Positions 20,401 through 29,550 of a DNA stretch of 64,000 nucleotides are shown here, one piece after another. The notes beneath the pieces were generated by a model. The model was given only the letters and a program-made list of their open reading frames with translations, did no database searches and was not told the origin of the DNA. The stretch is from Symbiodinium kawagutii (lineage: Eukaryota; Sar; Dinophyceae; Suessiales; Symbiodiniaceae): NCBI GenBank assembly GCA_009767595.1, contig VSDK01007177.1, positions 36,211 to 100,210 of the forward strand. Direction: 5' to 3'. Both the position numbers and the translations under genes were made by a program. How positions within the stretch are numbered: the stretch's first letter is position 1; each line of letters opens with the position of its first letter.

Positions 20401-23400
20401 TCAAGTGCCATCCAGGTGGAAGTGACTGGCTGTCGTGGGGGTCTTGGATGCTGACATTGTCAAAGGACAGGTGGGTCTCCTGACCTTCCTCCTGTGGGTG
20501 AGTGCTCCTGTGGTAGGGAGTTGCACGAGCTATGCGCTCCCTGTTGGGTCCATATGTGATGCCTCCTGTGTGTGGTTGGTAGTATGACAGGGTTTCCTGT
20601 CTGTCCACACGTGCTCTCATTTGTTCAAAAGTTTCCTGCTGTGGTGGTGGAATGTATGCTGCTCTCTGAGCATGAATGCGGTCGTTTTGTAGTTGTGTAG
20701 TTGTGTCGGTTGGTGGTGGTTGTGCTTGTTGTATGTTGATCATAGGTTGATCTGCCAGTGGGGTGGTGATAGGTGTTGGTTCATGCTGTGGTTCAGTGTC
20801 AATGTCACTGTTGATCTCCGGATGCTGCGGTGGTTGCTGTGGTGGATCAAGGTCGATGTCGCTGATGTCGTCGTCGTTGTTGGTAGGTGGTGGTGGTATT
20901 GCATGGGCTGTTCCTTGGTCCTGGTTGTTGTCCATGTCTTCGTCCTCCTCGGTGAGGTCAGTCAAGGTCGTGGGTGAGGTCGTCTGGTGGATCTTGACCT
21001 TGAACATGGTATCTCCGACCCAGGTATAGGGCATCTGTTGCGTAGTCGCCACGGTCCAGTCATCTTGCAGGACTGTGCGGCCAGGAAGAGGTGGTCGTCG
21101 GATGGTCGTCCATCGATCAGTCCTGAATGTGTCAACCGGGGCGGTTGAATCTTCGGTGGGCACATAGAGTGCTTGCCGTGGAACAACATGCACTCGAGTC
21201 CATGTCAGTCCATCATCGCTGACATCCCAGTAGTCGTCTGTCGGAGGTGGTGTCACCGTCGTGGTTGATGCTTCCTGCTGCTCCTGATCCTGTGGCATCT
21301 CCTCATCCTGTTGTTCCTCCTGATCCTCATGGCCCTCATCCTCGGTGGTCACCTCACTGCGTTTCCTCTTGTTGGATCGGTTCAAGTCGATGTAGAGGGT
21401 AGTACTGCGGTTGCGGATGCTGTCCAGAGCATGTTTTGCTCTGGATGTGTTGCTTGTTGGTTGATGTGGGTCGGATTGTTGATCTGTGTCTGATGGTCGT
21501 GATGGTGGTAGGTGTGGTCGTAGGTGCTCTGCTGATGCTCGAAGTAGGGTGGTGCCATGGACTATCCAGTAGATGTTGGTGTTTGGTCCTGCTCTTCCGT
21601 GTTCCACCATGGTGATGATGGCTGGGCCCTTCCAACGGATCTTGGGTCCGGCACCGCCGGGGGCATCACGCCAGTAGAACACCTGCTGGCCAAGGTGAAA
21701 GGTGTGTTGTTGTGCGTGGTGCTGTCGCAGTAGTGCCCTGCGAAGGCGGGTGTCAATGTCTGCCTGCGCCACTGCTGTGGCTGCTTGCTGTTTGAGTTGT
21801 AGCTTTGTTGCCATCTGCTCGCTGGGGGTGAGCTGCGCCACCGTGAGGTCCTCATCCATCAGATGTCCAGGTAGGTGTGGCACATAGCCAAAGCTCCACT
21901 GGGTTGCCGAAAAACCTTGTATGTTCGGGGTGTTGTTGATCTGAGGGATGACATACACCAAAGCTTGTTTGACGGATTCGGCAGTGGGTGGTGTTGAGCT
22001 TTGTGCCAAGTGCAGCTCGATGGATCGCCTCAAGACTTGGTGTCGCCTCTCAAGGACGCCAAGTCTTGTGTGTGCTTGTCCTGGACTGATCTCGAGAAAG
22101 ATGCCGTGGTCACTGGCCCATGTGCGAAGTTGTTCACTTGACCAGCCTCGTAGTTCGTCGATCTGCAAGACCTGAGGTGCACCAAAATGTCGAACCCAGG
22201 CACGTTCCACAGCTGTGATGAGGTTCTCACTCTTCTCGTCATCGATGACTCGTGCCGCCATGAGTTTCGTGGTTGAGTCAATGATGGCGAGCACTGGCAC
22301 TCCTCTAGCATTGGCGTTGCTGTGTGGTGTTTGTTTGTTGTGTTGTATCCAGAGGGTATCTGCGAGGATGCGGTGGTTGAAGTGGGTGCTTGCATGTCTC
22401 ATAGAGCTCTTTGGCGGTTGAGGAGGTGGTCGGTGCATGTCGCATAGGTGGCATTGGTGGTGTTCTGCTGCTGCTATGATGGCTGTGCTGGCATTGCGTT
22501 GCTTCAGGAGCTTGACTAGCTCCTTGTTGGTTGGATGGCCAAGGTTGCGGTGTAGTCGTTGAACAGTTCGTTCTGCTGCTTGTGCTCCTGTCTCATCCAA
22601 CCTGCGCAGAACTCCAGTGTTGCTGCTTGCTGGTTGTGGTGATAGTTGCTCTTGCTCAAGGTTGTCTGGTGCAGGGTGTTCCTGCTCCTCGTCGTCGGTG
22701 TGGGCTTGAGCGGTCTCGAGGTAGTAGGTGTGCAGGAAGTCATGGATGATGTGGGCCCATGCCTCACACATGACAGGTGCATATGCTCCTGCTGCTGTTG
22801 CTCGTTGTCCTACACCGGGGGAGGATCCCTCAATGGGGAGGTGGTAGTGGTCGTTCTGACATTCACGATGGAATGCCATGGCCAGTTGTTCATGGGTGTT
22901 GCGGAGTGTGGTGGCTTTCTTGATGGGTTGTTCAATGCCATCATCATCTGGGAGTGTGGCACCATATTGACATTGGTGCACAAGGGCGTCATAGCCATTC
23001 GTGGCCTGCAATGTTCTGGTGTGCCAGGCTGCTGACGGTTTTGGCTGTTCGATTGTTGCATGGCGATGTCCATGCTGCTGTGCTTTATACACCTGACTGC
23101 TGAAACGAAGGTGTGTGTGTGTGTGTTCTTCATAGTCTCGGGCTGCTTCGAGGGCTGCTGCTTGCTCTGCTGTCTTGAGGGACAAGTTCTGCAAAGGACT
23201 CCATTTGGTGCAAGGAGGGGCTAACCAGATGTAGTCTGGCGATTGTTGGTACAGTAGCCTGAAGAACTGCCGTCGATGGTCTGCCTTGGTGAAGTCCCAT
23301 CCATTGTTGATGTCGAAGGTGGTGACCTGGTATCCCAGGTTACGCATGGCATGTGCCAGGTTGCCTGACCCAGAGTACACTTCCCAGAACTGCAGTTGTT

Positions 23401-25426
23401 GTCGATCATGGGCTCGTAGGATCTGTTCCATGGAACGTTGTTGCAAGTTGTTGGTGGTGGTAATGTGGAGCTGCATTGTGTTGAGCAGCTTGGGGGGGAG
23501 TGTGCGGTAGATGGCTGTGTTGTCTGTTTGCTGTTGCTGTTGGAGTGCTGTGGTTGGTGAGTTGGTTTCCGGAACCTCAGGCTCATTGACTTCGCACAGG
23601 TTGATGTTCTCCGGAAGTGGATGGCCTGAGGCTTGAAGGTAGGACTCAAGTCCAACGGTGTGGTCGTCGTTCTCGTCGTTGTCAAGGACCTGGTAGGATT
23701 CTGTGGTGATGAGGTCGTACTGGTAGTTGGTGGTCGTTGGGTCACATTGAGTGTTGGGTGGATCGAGCTGGATGAGGTGTTCTTGACGTGGTCCAAGTGG
23801 TATTGGTGTCCAGGTGGTACCATCGAAGGAGAAGGTGTCGTTGTCATAATTGACCTTGACCTTCAAGGCCTTCAAGATGGGCCTTCCCATCAGCATAGGT
23901 GTGCTTCCATCCACAAGGAAGCACTGGATTCGGCCCGGCTGTCCATTGATGAAGACAGGCATGTGCACGGACCATGTCGATCTCAGCTCTCTGTCGCCTC
24001 CAAAGTGGAACATCTTGTCACAGGGGCGAAAGCGAAAGTTCCGAAGGGGCACGCCACATGTGATGGAGTGCTGGATGTACTGCATCATCGTGGTGTGGCC
24101 TGCGACCATGGAACTGGCTCCTCCATCCTGGGTGGCATAGTATCCAGGGTGCGGCTGGTACTGGGTGTGCTGCTCATCATAGGCCATGTTCACAGAGTGA
24201 GTGGACTTGGCTCGTTTGACGGGTGACATGCTTGCCGCGGGGCTGTCGGACTTCTGTGGACAGTTGGCTGCATAGTGTCCATAGTTGTAGCATCGAAGGC
24301 ACTTCACAGATGCCATTGAGTTTGCTGCTTTGCCTCGGGCAAGGGCATCTGCTGGTTTGGGGGTCACTGGTGTCTGCTTTGTTTTTCCTTTGCTCTTGCC
24401 CTTACCTTTCCTTCCTCCTTTGCTGGGGTTGTATGGCCGTTGGTTGCTGCTGTATGGTCGTTGGTTGTTGTATGTGGTCTGCATGGCAGTGGATGCACTG
24501 GGTGATGACTCAGGGCTGAGTGCCACGACTGGCCAAAATCCACGATTGGCCTTGATCTCTGCGAAGCGCCTGCGGGCGTCTAAGTAGGTGGCATAGGCTT
24601 CCTCGGCCTCGGGGTCATTGCCATCAGGGAGGTCACCATCCATGAAAGGATCATCCACTCCATGAGCCATCTCGTCATAGTCATGGAAGTCCTCATACTC
24701 AACAAAGTCTTGCTCCTCGGGGAACTCCTCATACTGGAACGGGTCGTCATCTTCATACACAAAGGCCTCTTCATCCCAGTAGTCGTCATCATCATCGGCT
24801 ACATAGGTGGTCTGCCTATACTGCCATTTGTTCTTGCCTTTGCCCTTGGGACGAGTGTCGACCGGCCGTCCCCGGAAGTCCTGCCCGAAGAGGTAGTACA
24901 GGGCCTCCTCCATGTTGGACTCAGTCATCTTGTCGGTGCCAACCTGTGTCATGACTAGCTGCTTCTGTTCCTGCGAGAGGCCTGCCCTCTTCAGAAGAAT
25001 GTAGGCCAAGACCTCTTCCGGCAGTTGGATGTTGTGTTTCTCTATTTCCCTCCTAGCATCCCTGAAGTCAGTGACATAGGACATGAGGGTCTGTTCGTTA
25101 CGTCTCGACAGTTGATAGAAAAACTTGTCCAGTGCACGGGGACATTCCACCCTGTCATTGTACTTGAAGCTACGGTCCAGCATCTTGATTGCTTCATCGA
25201 AACCAGTAGCGGATTCAATCAGCTTGTCAGCATCATTCTCAACAATCTTCCAGGATGTACCCGTTAGGCTGGTGAGCAAGTTAATGATTGCTTCCTTGGG
25301 TCGCTTCAAGATCTCCATCTTACGCTTGTACAGCATCACCCGGGCCCGATATTCCCGATAGTCAGCTGGCTTGTTGGAGAAAACAGGAATGTAGTTGTCC
25401 TTGACAGTCTCAGAACTGGCAGCCAT
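17465..25426 (-). CDS. Copia Gag-Pol polyprotein with C5-MTase-like domain
   Basis: A 2653-residue ORF from the ATG at 25426. Gag with an acidic Asp/Glu/Tyr stretch (about residues 208-260) and a CCHC knuckle, CLRCYNYGHYAANC (about 374-388). A protease-like domain (about 425-545) has DGGASSMVAG where DTGA/DSGA is usual. A C5-methyltransferase-like domain (about 675-905) has motif I FWEVYSGSGNLAHAM, motif IV APPCTKWS with the catalytic-type Cys, and motif VI-like TIEQPKPS. Integrase: HHCC finger (about 955-997), then a catalytic core (about 1010-1145) with LADTLW Asp, QIDELRG in the second Asp position and VLERRH Glu. An SH3-like KGPA domain (about 1235-1296). RT (about 1868-2110) with TSDISTAFLQG and LHVDDIIG. 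RNase H (about 2180-2375) with AYCDAAF, SAEAQAA and VTDAKGL. A C-terminal extension of about 275 residues has a membrane segment (about 2450-2473), a probable coiled coil and paired cysteines. At 2653 residues it is much longer than a typical copia polyprotein. Confidence 0.93.
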   Translation of the reverse strand: MAASSETVKDNYIPVFSNKPADYREYRARVMLYKRKMEILKRPKEAIINLLTSLTGTSWKIVENDADKLIESATGFDEAIKMLDRSFKYNDRVECPRALDKFFYQLSRRNEQTLMSYVTDFRDARREIEKHNIQLPEEVLAYILLKRAGLSQEQKQLVMTQVGTDKMTESNMEEALYYLFGQDFRGRPVDTRPKGKGKNKWQYRQTTYVADDDDDYWDEEAFVYEDDDPFQYEEFPEEQDFVEYEDFHDYDEMAHGVDDPFMDGDLPDGNDPEAEEAYATYLDARRRFAEIKANRGFWPVVALSPESSPSASTAMQTTYNNQRPYSSNQRPYNPSKGGRKGKGKSKGKTKQTPVTPKPADALARGKAANSMASVKCLRCYNYGHYAANCPQKSDSPAASMSPVKRAKSTHSVNMAYDEQHTQYQPHPGYYATQDGGASSMVAGHTTMMQYIQHSITCGVPLRNFRFRPCDKMFHFGGDRELRSTWSVHMPVFINGQPGRIQCFLVDGSTPMLMGRPILKALKVKVNYDNDTFSFDGTTWTPIPLGPRQEHLIQLDPPNTQCDPTTTNYQYDLITTESYQVLDNDENDDHTVGLESYLQASGHPLPENINLCEVNEPEVPETNSPTTALQQQQQTDNTAIYRTLPPKLLNTMQLHITTTNNLQQRSMEQILRAHDRQQLQFWEVYSGSGNLAHAMRNLGYQVTTFDINNGWDFTKADHRRQFFRLLYQQSPDYIWLAPPCTKWSPLQNLSLKTAEQAAALEAARDYEEHTHTHLRFSSQVYKAQQHGHRHATIEQPKPSAAWHTRTLQATNGYDALVHQCQYGATLPDDDGIEQPIKKATTLRNTHEQLAMAFHRECQNDHYHLPIEGSSPGVGQRATAAGAYAPVMCEAWAHIIHDFLHTYYLETAQAHTDDEEQEHPAPDNLEQEQLSPQPASSNTGVLRRLDETGAQAAERTVQRLHRNLGHPTNKELVKLLKQRNASTAIIAAAEHHQCHLCDMHRPPPQPPKSSMRHASTHFNHRILADTLWIQHNKQTPHSNANARGVPVLAIIDSTTKLMAARVIDDEKSENLITAVERAWVRHFGAPQVLQIDELRGWSSEQLRTWASDHGIFLEISPGQAHTRLGVLERRHQVLRRSIELHLAQSSTPPTAESVKQALVYVIPQINNTPNIQGFSATQWSFGYVPHLPGHLMDEDLTVAQLTPSEQMATKLQLKQQAATAVAQADIDTRLRRALLRQHHAQQHTFHLGQQVFYWRDAPGGAGPKIRWKGPAIITMVEHGRAGPNTNIYWIVHGTTLLRASAEHLRPHLPPSRPSDTDQQSDPHQPTSNTSRAKHALDSIRNRSTTLYIDLNRSNKRKRSEVTTEDEGHEDQEEQQDEEMPQDQEQQEASTTTVTPPPTDDYWDVSDDGLTWTRVHVVPRQALYVPTEDSTAPVDTFRTDRWTTIRRPPLPGRTVLQDDWTVATTQQMPYTWVGDTMFKVKIHQTTSPTTLTDLTEEDEDMDNNQDQGTAHAIPPPPTNNDDDISDIDLDPPQQPPQHPEINSDIDTEPQHEPTPITTPLADQPMINIQQAQPPPTDTTTQLQNDRIHAQRAAYIPPPQQETFEQMRARVDRQETLSYYQPHTGGITYGPNRERIARATPYHRSTHPQEEGQETHLSFDNVSIQDPHDSQSLPPGWHLTDGAFVLGETHDEWILNKGWLIRKHYLPRNTLYNPGQHESECPVSLCYLSKDRTTKVGSRRTTDRWRMSKDKVQETYWTGETRFKIHPAHIPAAQEQFYTASNGHQTYAAQPLNHSPADTQPQLPTQQTAKQSPTPKTKARKEQISERHLSLEDRLAFIEAKKQELASFFQNDVWEIDDSTNSQPGRVLKAHFILKWSKNSDNTPRAKARLITQGFKDPDALAGTLQTDSPTLSRLGRNYVLAIATTKGWKTFTSDISTAFLQGRKHDDKRTLWISLSAEANRLLGLPTDGSKLLRLKKPMYGLCDAPRAWFLEARTRLTKLGAQQHPLDACLYLLYDHQAPFNTWEVTTDSNGNQHKSPPLCAIFGLHVDDIIGCADTTNPTYIAFKAQLQQTFTFRTWEEDTSFEYCGAQVTKHTDHHYTLGHDKYFSKQKPIHFQDNNTSRPVTDKERTQLRAMIGALQWPSGQSSPHLQAMTSQLAGQTATATTDTLREANKTLRYAKANSDVCLHFQHIGNKDDLTMIAYCDAAFASRKDNTSQGGYLIMLTHHDVTTGTVGPYILIDWRSWKLPRVARSSLSAEAQAASETADSLMYCITFWQLIWHPTLPINDTAACKMPHQPSLVTDAKGLYDLLIKPELQPSSGADKRTSIEVLVTQDKLACTNTQVQWVSSELQFADGMTKPAAAQLLAERLRTHTTTIKPDNSFTAAKKKDATARKKSAEQFAIKRPRRALQALMATAYLAMVSDAANTEHNQQQFNDQHTTLNTSTSTSDNDNTIFIISMSILVVLAVHDALGIFRTIWGTLSRFLSRAMRPTPETVYDYQENSMHVETEECPYCEQLELELTEVREECQKLKAFNEEAGRRFRDTRNRLHAARRELAEIHSSTEFTFTASQVESRLRWATQREAHFTRAGDVWHANSLCGPMRNSTDVISRRPCQLCVKELADESTYRRSLAYMETEGAANARTNTGPGSRPSTG

Positions 25427-25442
25427 GGTGGAACTCCCTGGA

Positions 25443-25460
25443 GCCGGAGCTCCGCTACCA
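25443..25460 (-). promoter_or_regulatory. Copia primer-binding site
   Basis: In element sense the 5' LTR is followed, after one T (25461), by TGGTAGCGGAGCTCCGG. It starts with the TGG needed to pair with a tRNA 3' CCA end. It resembles the TGGTATCAGAGC site of plant copia elements that pair with initiator Met-tRNA, but I cannot name the primer tRNA from this sequence. Confidence 0.6.
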
Positions 25461-25461
25461 A

Positions 25462-25660
25462 TTTGAGGATGGTAGCACTAATCAAAGGTATCCTCAACCC
25501 AATCCCACACGAAGTGAACTGGGTGTCAACCAAGTCAAAGAGGCAGCTGCGCGGTTTTGCTCAGCGATGCGTAGCCATCAGGTGAACCGGTTACCCTTCC
25601 CTGACTTTTGGGATAGAGCCGATATGGTGGCATGGCATGTTTTGTGGAGCGAAACTCACA
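25462..25660 (-). repeat. Copia 5' LTR
   Basis: Identical base for base to 17240-17438. It would hold the element's promoter, but I see no recognisable TATA-like site, as is usual in dinoflagellates. The right-hand target duplication TGGAA follows at 25661-25665. Confidence 0.95.
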
Positions 25661-25665
25661 TGGAA

Positions 25666-28284
25666 GATATTTGGGTTGAAGAAGGAAAGCTAATTCTGAT
25701 GCCATGTCATACCTAGAGATGTTCAACGGCCTTTGTTGTGACGCAAAGGTGTGTGTGTGTGTGTTTATCGTATTTTGAAAAATGCCACGGCGATGAATCT
25801 CTGTCTACAACACTTGGTCGCTGCAATGACTAGGGATGCACTAGGTCGTTCGGTGCTGCAAAGCAGCTACCCATAATAGGTGGGTTGAGTTTCACGGACG
25901 CAAATTGTTCATCAAAGTGTACCAAGATGATCCAAGATTGATGTTCTTTGCAAACAGTATGTCGGTGGGATCTATGTATGCAAAAGTCTTTTCAGCCAGC
26001 ACCTATGATCCCCTCAGGGTTCTTTTCAAGCAAAAATTGCTTTGCAACCTGCTTAGATATCTTTTCAAAATCCGAGTCCTCAATCTCGCTACCTGGACCT
26101 TTGTTGGCCTAGACGCCAAGCGAAGCAATCCCAGCGTAGCAGAAAGCGCTGAGTGTAGCATTGCTTCTCAGCACTGATTTCAAAATTAAAACTCTAGGGA
26201 TGAAACTGTTACACTTGTCATTTCGAGGATGTTACACAGTTGTTATTTAGACTTAGAAACTGTTGGACTTGAAAGAGTTGAAACTACGCCGGTGAAAGAC
26301 TTTGTCCATGACGTTGCTTGAATTTCTACACTGGTGAAGAAGTCATGGCTCAGACACAGGAAGCATCCCATTATCCACCAGGTCACCAAGTCCTCACCAG
26401 GTCACCAGGTCCTCACCAGGTCACCGGGTCTCCATGGGTTGGACGCCTCCATGGCACAGAGAGGGCCGTACGGCTGGCCCACAGAGCGTGCTGGCTCCAG
26501 GCCCAAGTTTTGCAACGAAAGATCCACAAATCTCCACATGCGTTGTATAACATGCCCAAGTGAAATCAAATGAATCAGTTCAGAGAGAGACACCAACTCA
26601 ACAAGTCATTGTCCAATGGTTTTCTCCTGGAGCCAGTTGCTGTCGGCCCCCACAGGCCGTTCTGGCAATGGAGGTCAGTGCGCACAGCTGCCTGTTGCTC
26701 AGAGCGTGCAGAGGATTTACAGCCCATGCATCCTTAAAGTCAGTTCTAGCTACTTGTTAATGTCATTTTATCCAGATCTACATGATGTTAATCTTGTTTT
26801 ATCAAGATCTATGGCCGTTGTATTTGATGGTGATGATTTTATCACGGTGGTAACGTGTGACTGCTCCCTTTTGGTCTCTGAGTCAGGTGTGCCTGGCATT
26901 TGGAGCGAACGGCGTGTTCGTCTTTCAAAGGCCAGGAAGTGTTGCCCAATTTGCCGAGAGCTCTTTGGCGAACAAATTGAATTTTGACAAGTAAAGAAAC
27001 ATGGTTGGTTAATAGAGGTTGATAATACATTATTGGGTTAATGGTTGGTTAATAGAGGTTGATCAATGGTTGATAATGGCTCACATGGTTTGGACAATGG
27101 TTGGTAAATGGTGAATCACATTTGAGATGTCAATATAGATTCTGCAAATCTTGACAAATTGAATATTTGACTGAGCAAATTTGCTATTGACTAATCTAGG
27201 CAAACATTGTTTGCAAACATCTTTCAGTCTCTACTTGGAAGGCCGCAAGAATCTGACGTTACTGCAGTGGAGTGGGACAAACCAGTCTTGTGAGCAGCAG
27301 CTAACACCAGTAAAAACATCAGCAGCAGATGAAGATGGGTGTGGTGTTACTAAGCTCAAGCAAGGCAAGAAGATGAAACAATGCGAAGCCCTGCAGAGTC
27401 ATCAAAGGAAAACGTAGATTTTTCGAGGTTTGGTAAAACGAATGTGCATAATGTGCGTAAAAATGTCCAATGTATGTTTCTTCCTGGCTTTCGTCTCAAC
27501 ATCTCTTTCTGACAGCGAAAGCTGGATCCTGCGTTGGTTTTGATTTTGCACAGGACCCTGCTGACTGAGAGGTTATCATAGTTGTTTCTTGATACATCGT
27601 GGCTGGTCGATTCGGGTTCCGATCCATGCCAAGCAAAGCTGCTTATGTTGATGCCAAGCATTCTGAGCAGTACGCATATCCAGGTCAAAAGTCTCCTCTG
27701 CAGCCAGCTTAGAACTGCTGAAAAGCATTGGGAAAAGATGAGAAAGCCTTCCGAAAGCCATGGAGAACCCGGGATTCTCCAGATCTGTTTGAGATGTGTT
27801 GGTTGTTGAGTTGTTGATGGGTTCTGTTGATTGGTTCTTCGATGGTGTGAAGTGGCTTCGCCTTGACTCGCTTGGTTTAGGTGATTCCAAGGCCTGCTCG
27901 CAAGAAGGTGCGACAGATCCAAAGCTCTACTTCGACAGATCCAAACAAACCAACCTTTTTTGGAATGGAAATTCACCAGCTGTTCATGGCTTTGGCTATG
28001 GTCAAACTGGCTGGCTTGACAGCTGACGTCCAGAGGAGCTAGAGCCCTTTGCTTTCGAAGTGGATGAGAGCGATCATTGCAACTTGGTGCGCAGAACCAA
28101 AACACTGGCACCACCCCTCAGAATGGAATATAAAATCCCCACATGAACAGATACAAACACACAAAAATCATGTAAAAACCTTGTGCGTATATATTCAATA
28201 TTATTACTATTATATTTATATTATGTACATATATATATATATATGTGTATATCTGTTAAGCATTTTGTCATTCCCTAGTCACAG
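25666..28284. other. Host sequence with weak exon candidates
   Basis: A TG run is at 25749-25764. Near 26388-26430 a CACCAGGTC-type unit is repeated about four times. Two copies of a GGTTGGTTAATAGAGGTTGAT unit are at about 27003-27024 and 27043-27064. A short exon-like frame (CLAFGANGVFVFQRPGSVA, near 26885-26985) is possible on the + strand. A 252-codon minus-strand ORF at 27356-28114 is not protein-like enough to call. An AT microsatellite is at about 28220-28245. Confidence 0.4.
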
Positions 28285-28375
28285 GTGCTGGTTTTCGAAG
28301 GTTCTCACTTCTTCCTGGCCCAGCCTTTGGATTGTGAGGTGAAACACCTGGCGTTGCGTACAAGACGGTGCCTCA
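28285..28375 (+). CDS. Candidate host exon
   Basis: After a pyrimidine-rich stretch and an ACAG acceptor the + strand reads VLVFEGSHFFLAQPLDCEV and remains open to a stop at 28414. The composition is protein-like. The donor is probably near 28375. No family is recognised. Confidence 0.35.
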
Positions 28376-28445
28376 GCCGATCTCAAACTGAGAGACTCTA
28401 CATCCTTATGAACTGAGTAAATTCTAAGAGTAAACTGAGTAAAAA

Positions 28446-28829
28446 TTGAGTAAACTCTATGTAAACTCTATGTATTGTATTAGATGCTGCTTTCTCAGCC
28501 TTTCCCATTGCATTCCAAGGCACGTTACACTTTTGCTGCGGGAGATTGCGCAGGCAAAATTCCCCCAGGAGCACTGGAGGCAGAGGGCCACAATCATCAA
28601 ACGGGCATCGATTCTTTTGAGAATTGAAATGACTCAAAAATTGAGGCAGTTGAATGATGTTGAAAATGTGAGTGAAGAAGTAATTCAATGTTTTCTCGTA
28701 GTAAGGATTGCCTCAAAGAAATTGCAAATCTACGACCCGCTGGAAGCCCAAAGAGCTTGGAAGAGATGTGCTGTGCAGTATGGCAACGCAGTTTTGTATT
28801 TCTTCAACCGTAGCTGGCCCAAGCCGTAG
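28446..28829 (+). CDS. Candidate ORF or exon
   Basis: A 127-codon frame whose second half is charged and helix-forming (KLRQLNDVENVSEEVIQ), ending NRSWPKP and a stop. It looks more like protein than the surrounding frames. There is no known domain. It could be the 3' exon of a gene whose earlier exons include 28285-28375. Confidence 0.35.
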   Translation: MSKLYVNSMYCIRCCFLSLSHCIPRHVTLLLREIAQAKFPQEHWRQRATIIKRASILLRIEMTQKLRQLNDVENVSEEVIQCFLVVRIASKKLQIYDPLEAQRAWKRCAVQYGNAVLYFFNRSWPKP

Positions 28830-28893
28830 ACTCTTCCTATGAAAACTCAAGTGTACGAAGGAAATCAATCTACCATGTGAGGACACGTGCTCA

Positions 28894-29550
28894 ATGGTAG
28901 GTGCAAGAAAAGCAGCGCATCAGCAGCAAACAAGCGACTCGACTTCAATTTTTGTCTCAATACTTCGCGACGTATTTCTGCCTTTGAAGCAGATAGAATG
29001 GTCAGTCATGTCCCCCGCTGCCGCTCCTTTAGCACCTTGGCTATCAAATTTTACATGCTTGTACATGCGACTGCAGCTTTTTCAAACGACTTCGAGTTTG
29101 CAATTCAGAAGGCTTACAAAAATGTGGCGATGGTGTCATTTCATTTCCATTCAAAGAAGAGCACTGGAGTTGCCGCATATCGTTTCAAAGGCTTCGTCAA
29201 CTTTGAATCTGAGGTTGACAATGAGCCAGTTCTCCCATTGTTCGCAGGCCAAGGTCGCAAACCGCAAAGTGTCACTTGCTTTGCTTCGCTTTGCCTCGGG
29301 ATCCGATCTTTGCAGGCCGTTCGCAGACCATGCCATCGGGACCTCACTCGAAGCACAAGGCAGCACAGCGAAGCACAGCATGGCACAGCATGGCACAGCA
29401 TGGCACAGTGGAAATGGCACCAGGAGCATCAGGAGCCTGTGCCAAGCATGGCTACTTCAGAGAGAACTTCCCAAAGTTCGTCGGAAGGAAGGCAGAGATG
29501 CCCAAGTCTCACTGGAAATGGCGGTTTTCAAGTCGTTATCTAAGATATGA
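28894..29550 (+). CDS. Weak ORF pair with internal repeat
   Basis: Two 218-codon frames overlap almost completely (28887-29543 and 28894-29550), so at most one is real. Both cross a GGCACAGCAT repeat at about 29365-29408 (three units). No domain is recognised. I list the second frame only as the longest open stretch here. Confidence 0.2.
   Translation: MVGARKAAHQQQTSDSTSIFVSILRDVFLPLKQIEWSVMSPAAAPLAPWLSNFTCLYMRLQLFQTTSSLQFRRLTKMWRWCHFISIQRRALELPHIVSKASSTLNLRLTMSQFSHCSQAKVANRKVSLALLRFASGSDLCRPFADHAIGTSLEAQGSTAKHSMAQHGTAWHSGNGTRSIRSLCQAWLLQRELPKVRRKEGRDAQVSLEMAVFKSLSKI

Larger units (their letters stand above)
17240..25660 (-). mobile_element. Intact Ty1/copia retrotransposon with MTase-like domain
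   Basis: An 8421-bp element on the minus strand: identical 199-bp LTRs, flanking TGGAA duplications, a primer-binding site next to the 5' LTR, and one uninterrupted polyprotein ORF (25426-17465) in the order gag, protease, methyltransferase-like domain, integrase, RT, RNase H, C-terminal extension. Integrase before RT defines the copia order. Identical LTRs and an open polyprotein imply recent insertion. It lies about 370 bp downstream of the methyltransferase gene's stop, in the opposite orientation. Confidence 0.95.

Noticed and set aside
27356-28114. 252-codon minus-strand ORF
   Set aside because: Composition is irregular, with no domain. The + strand of the same stretch is equally open. 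It is probably chance.
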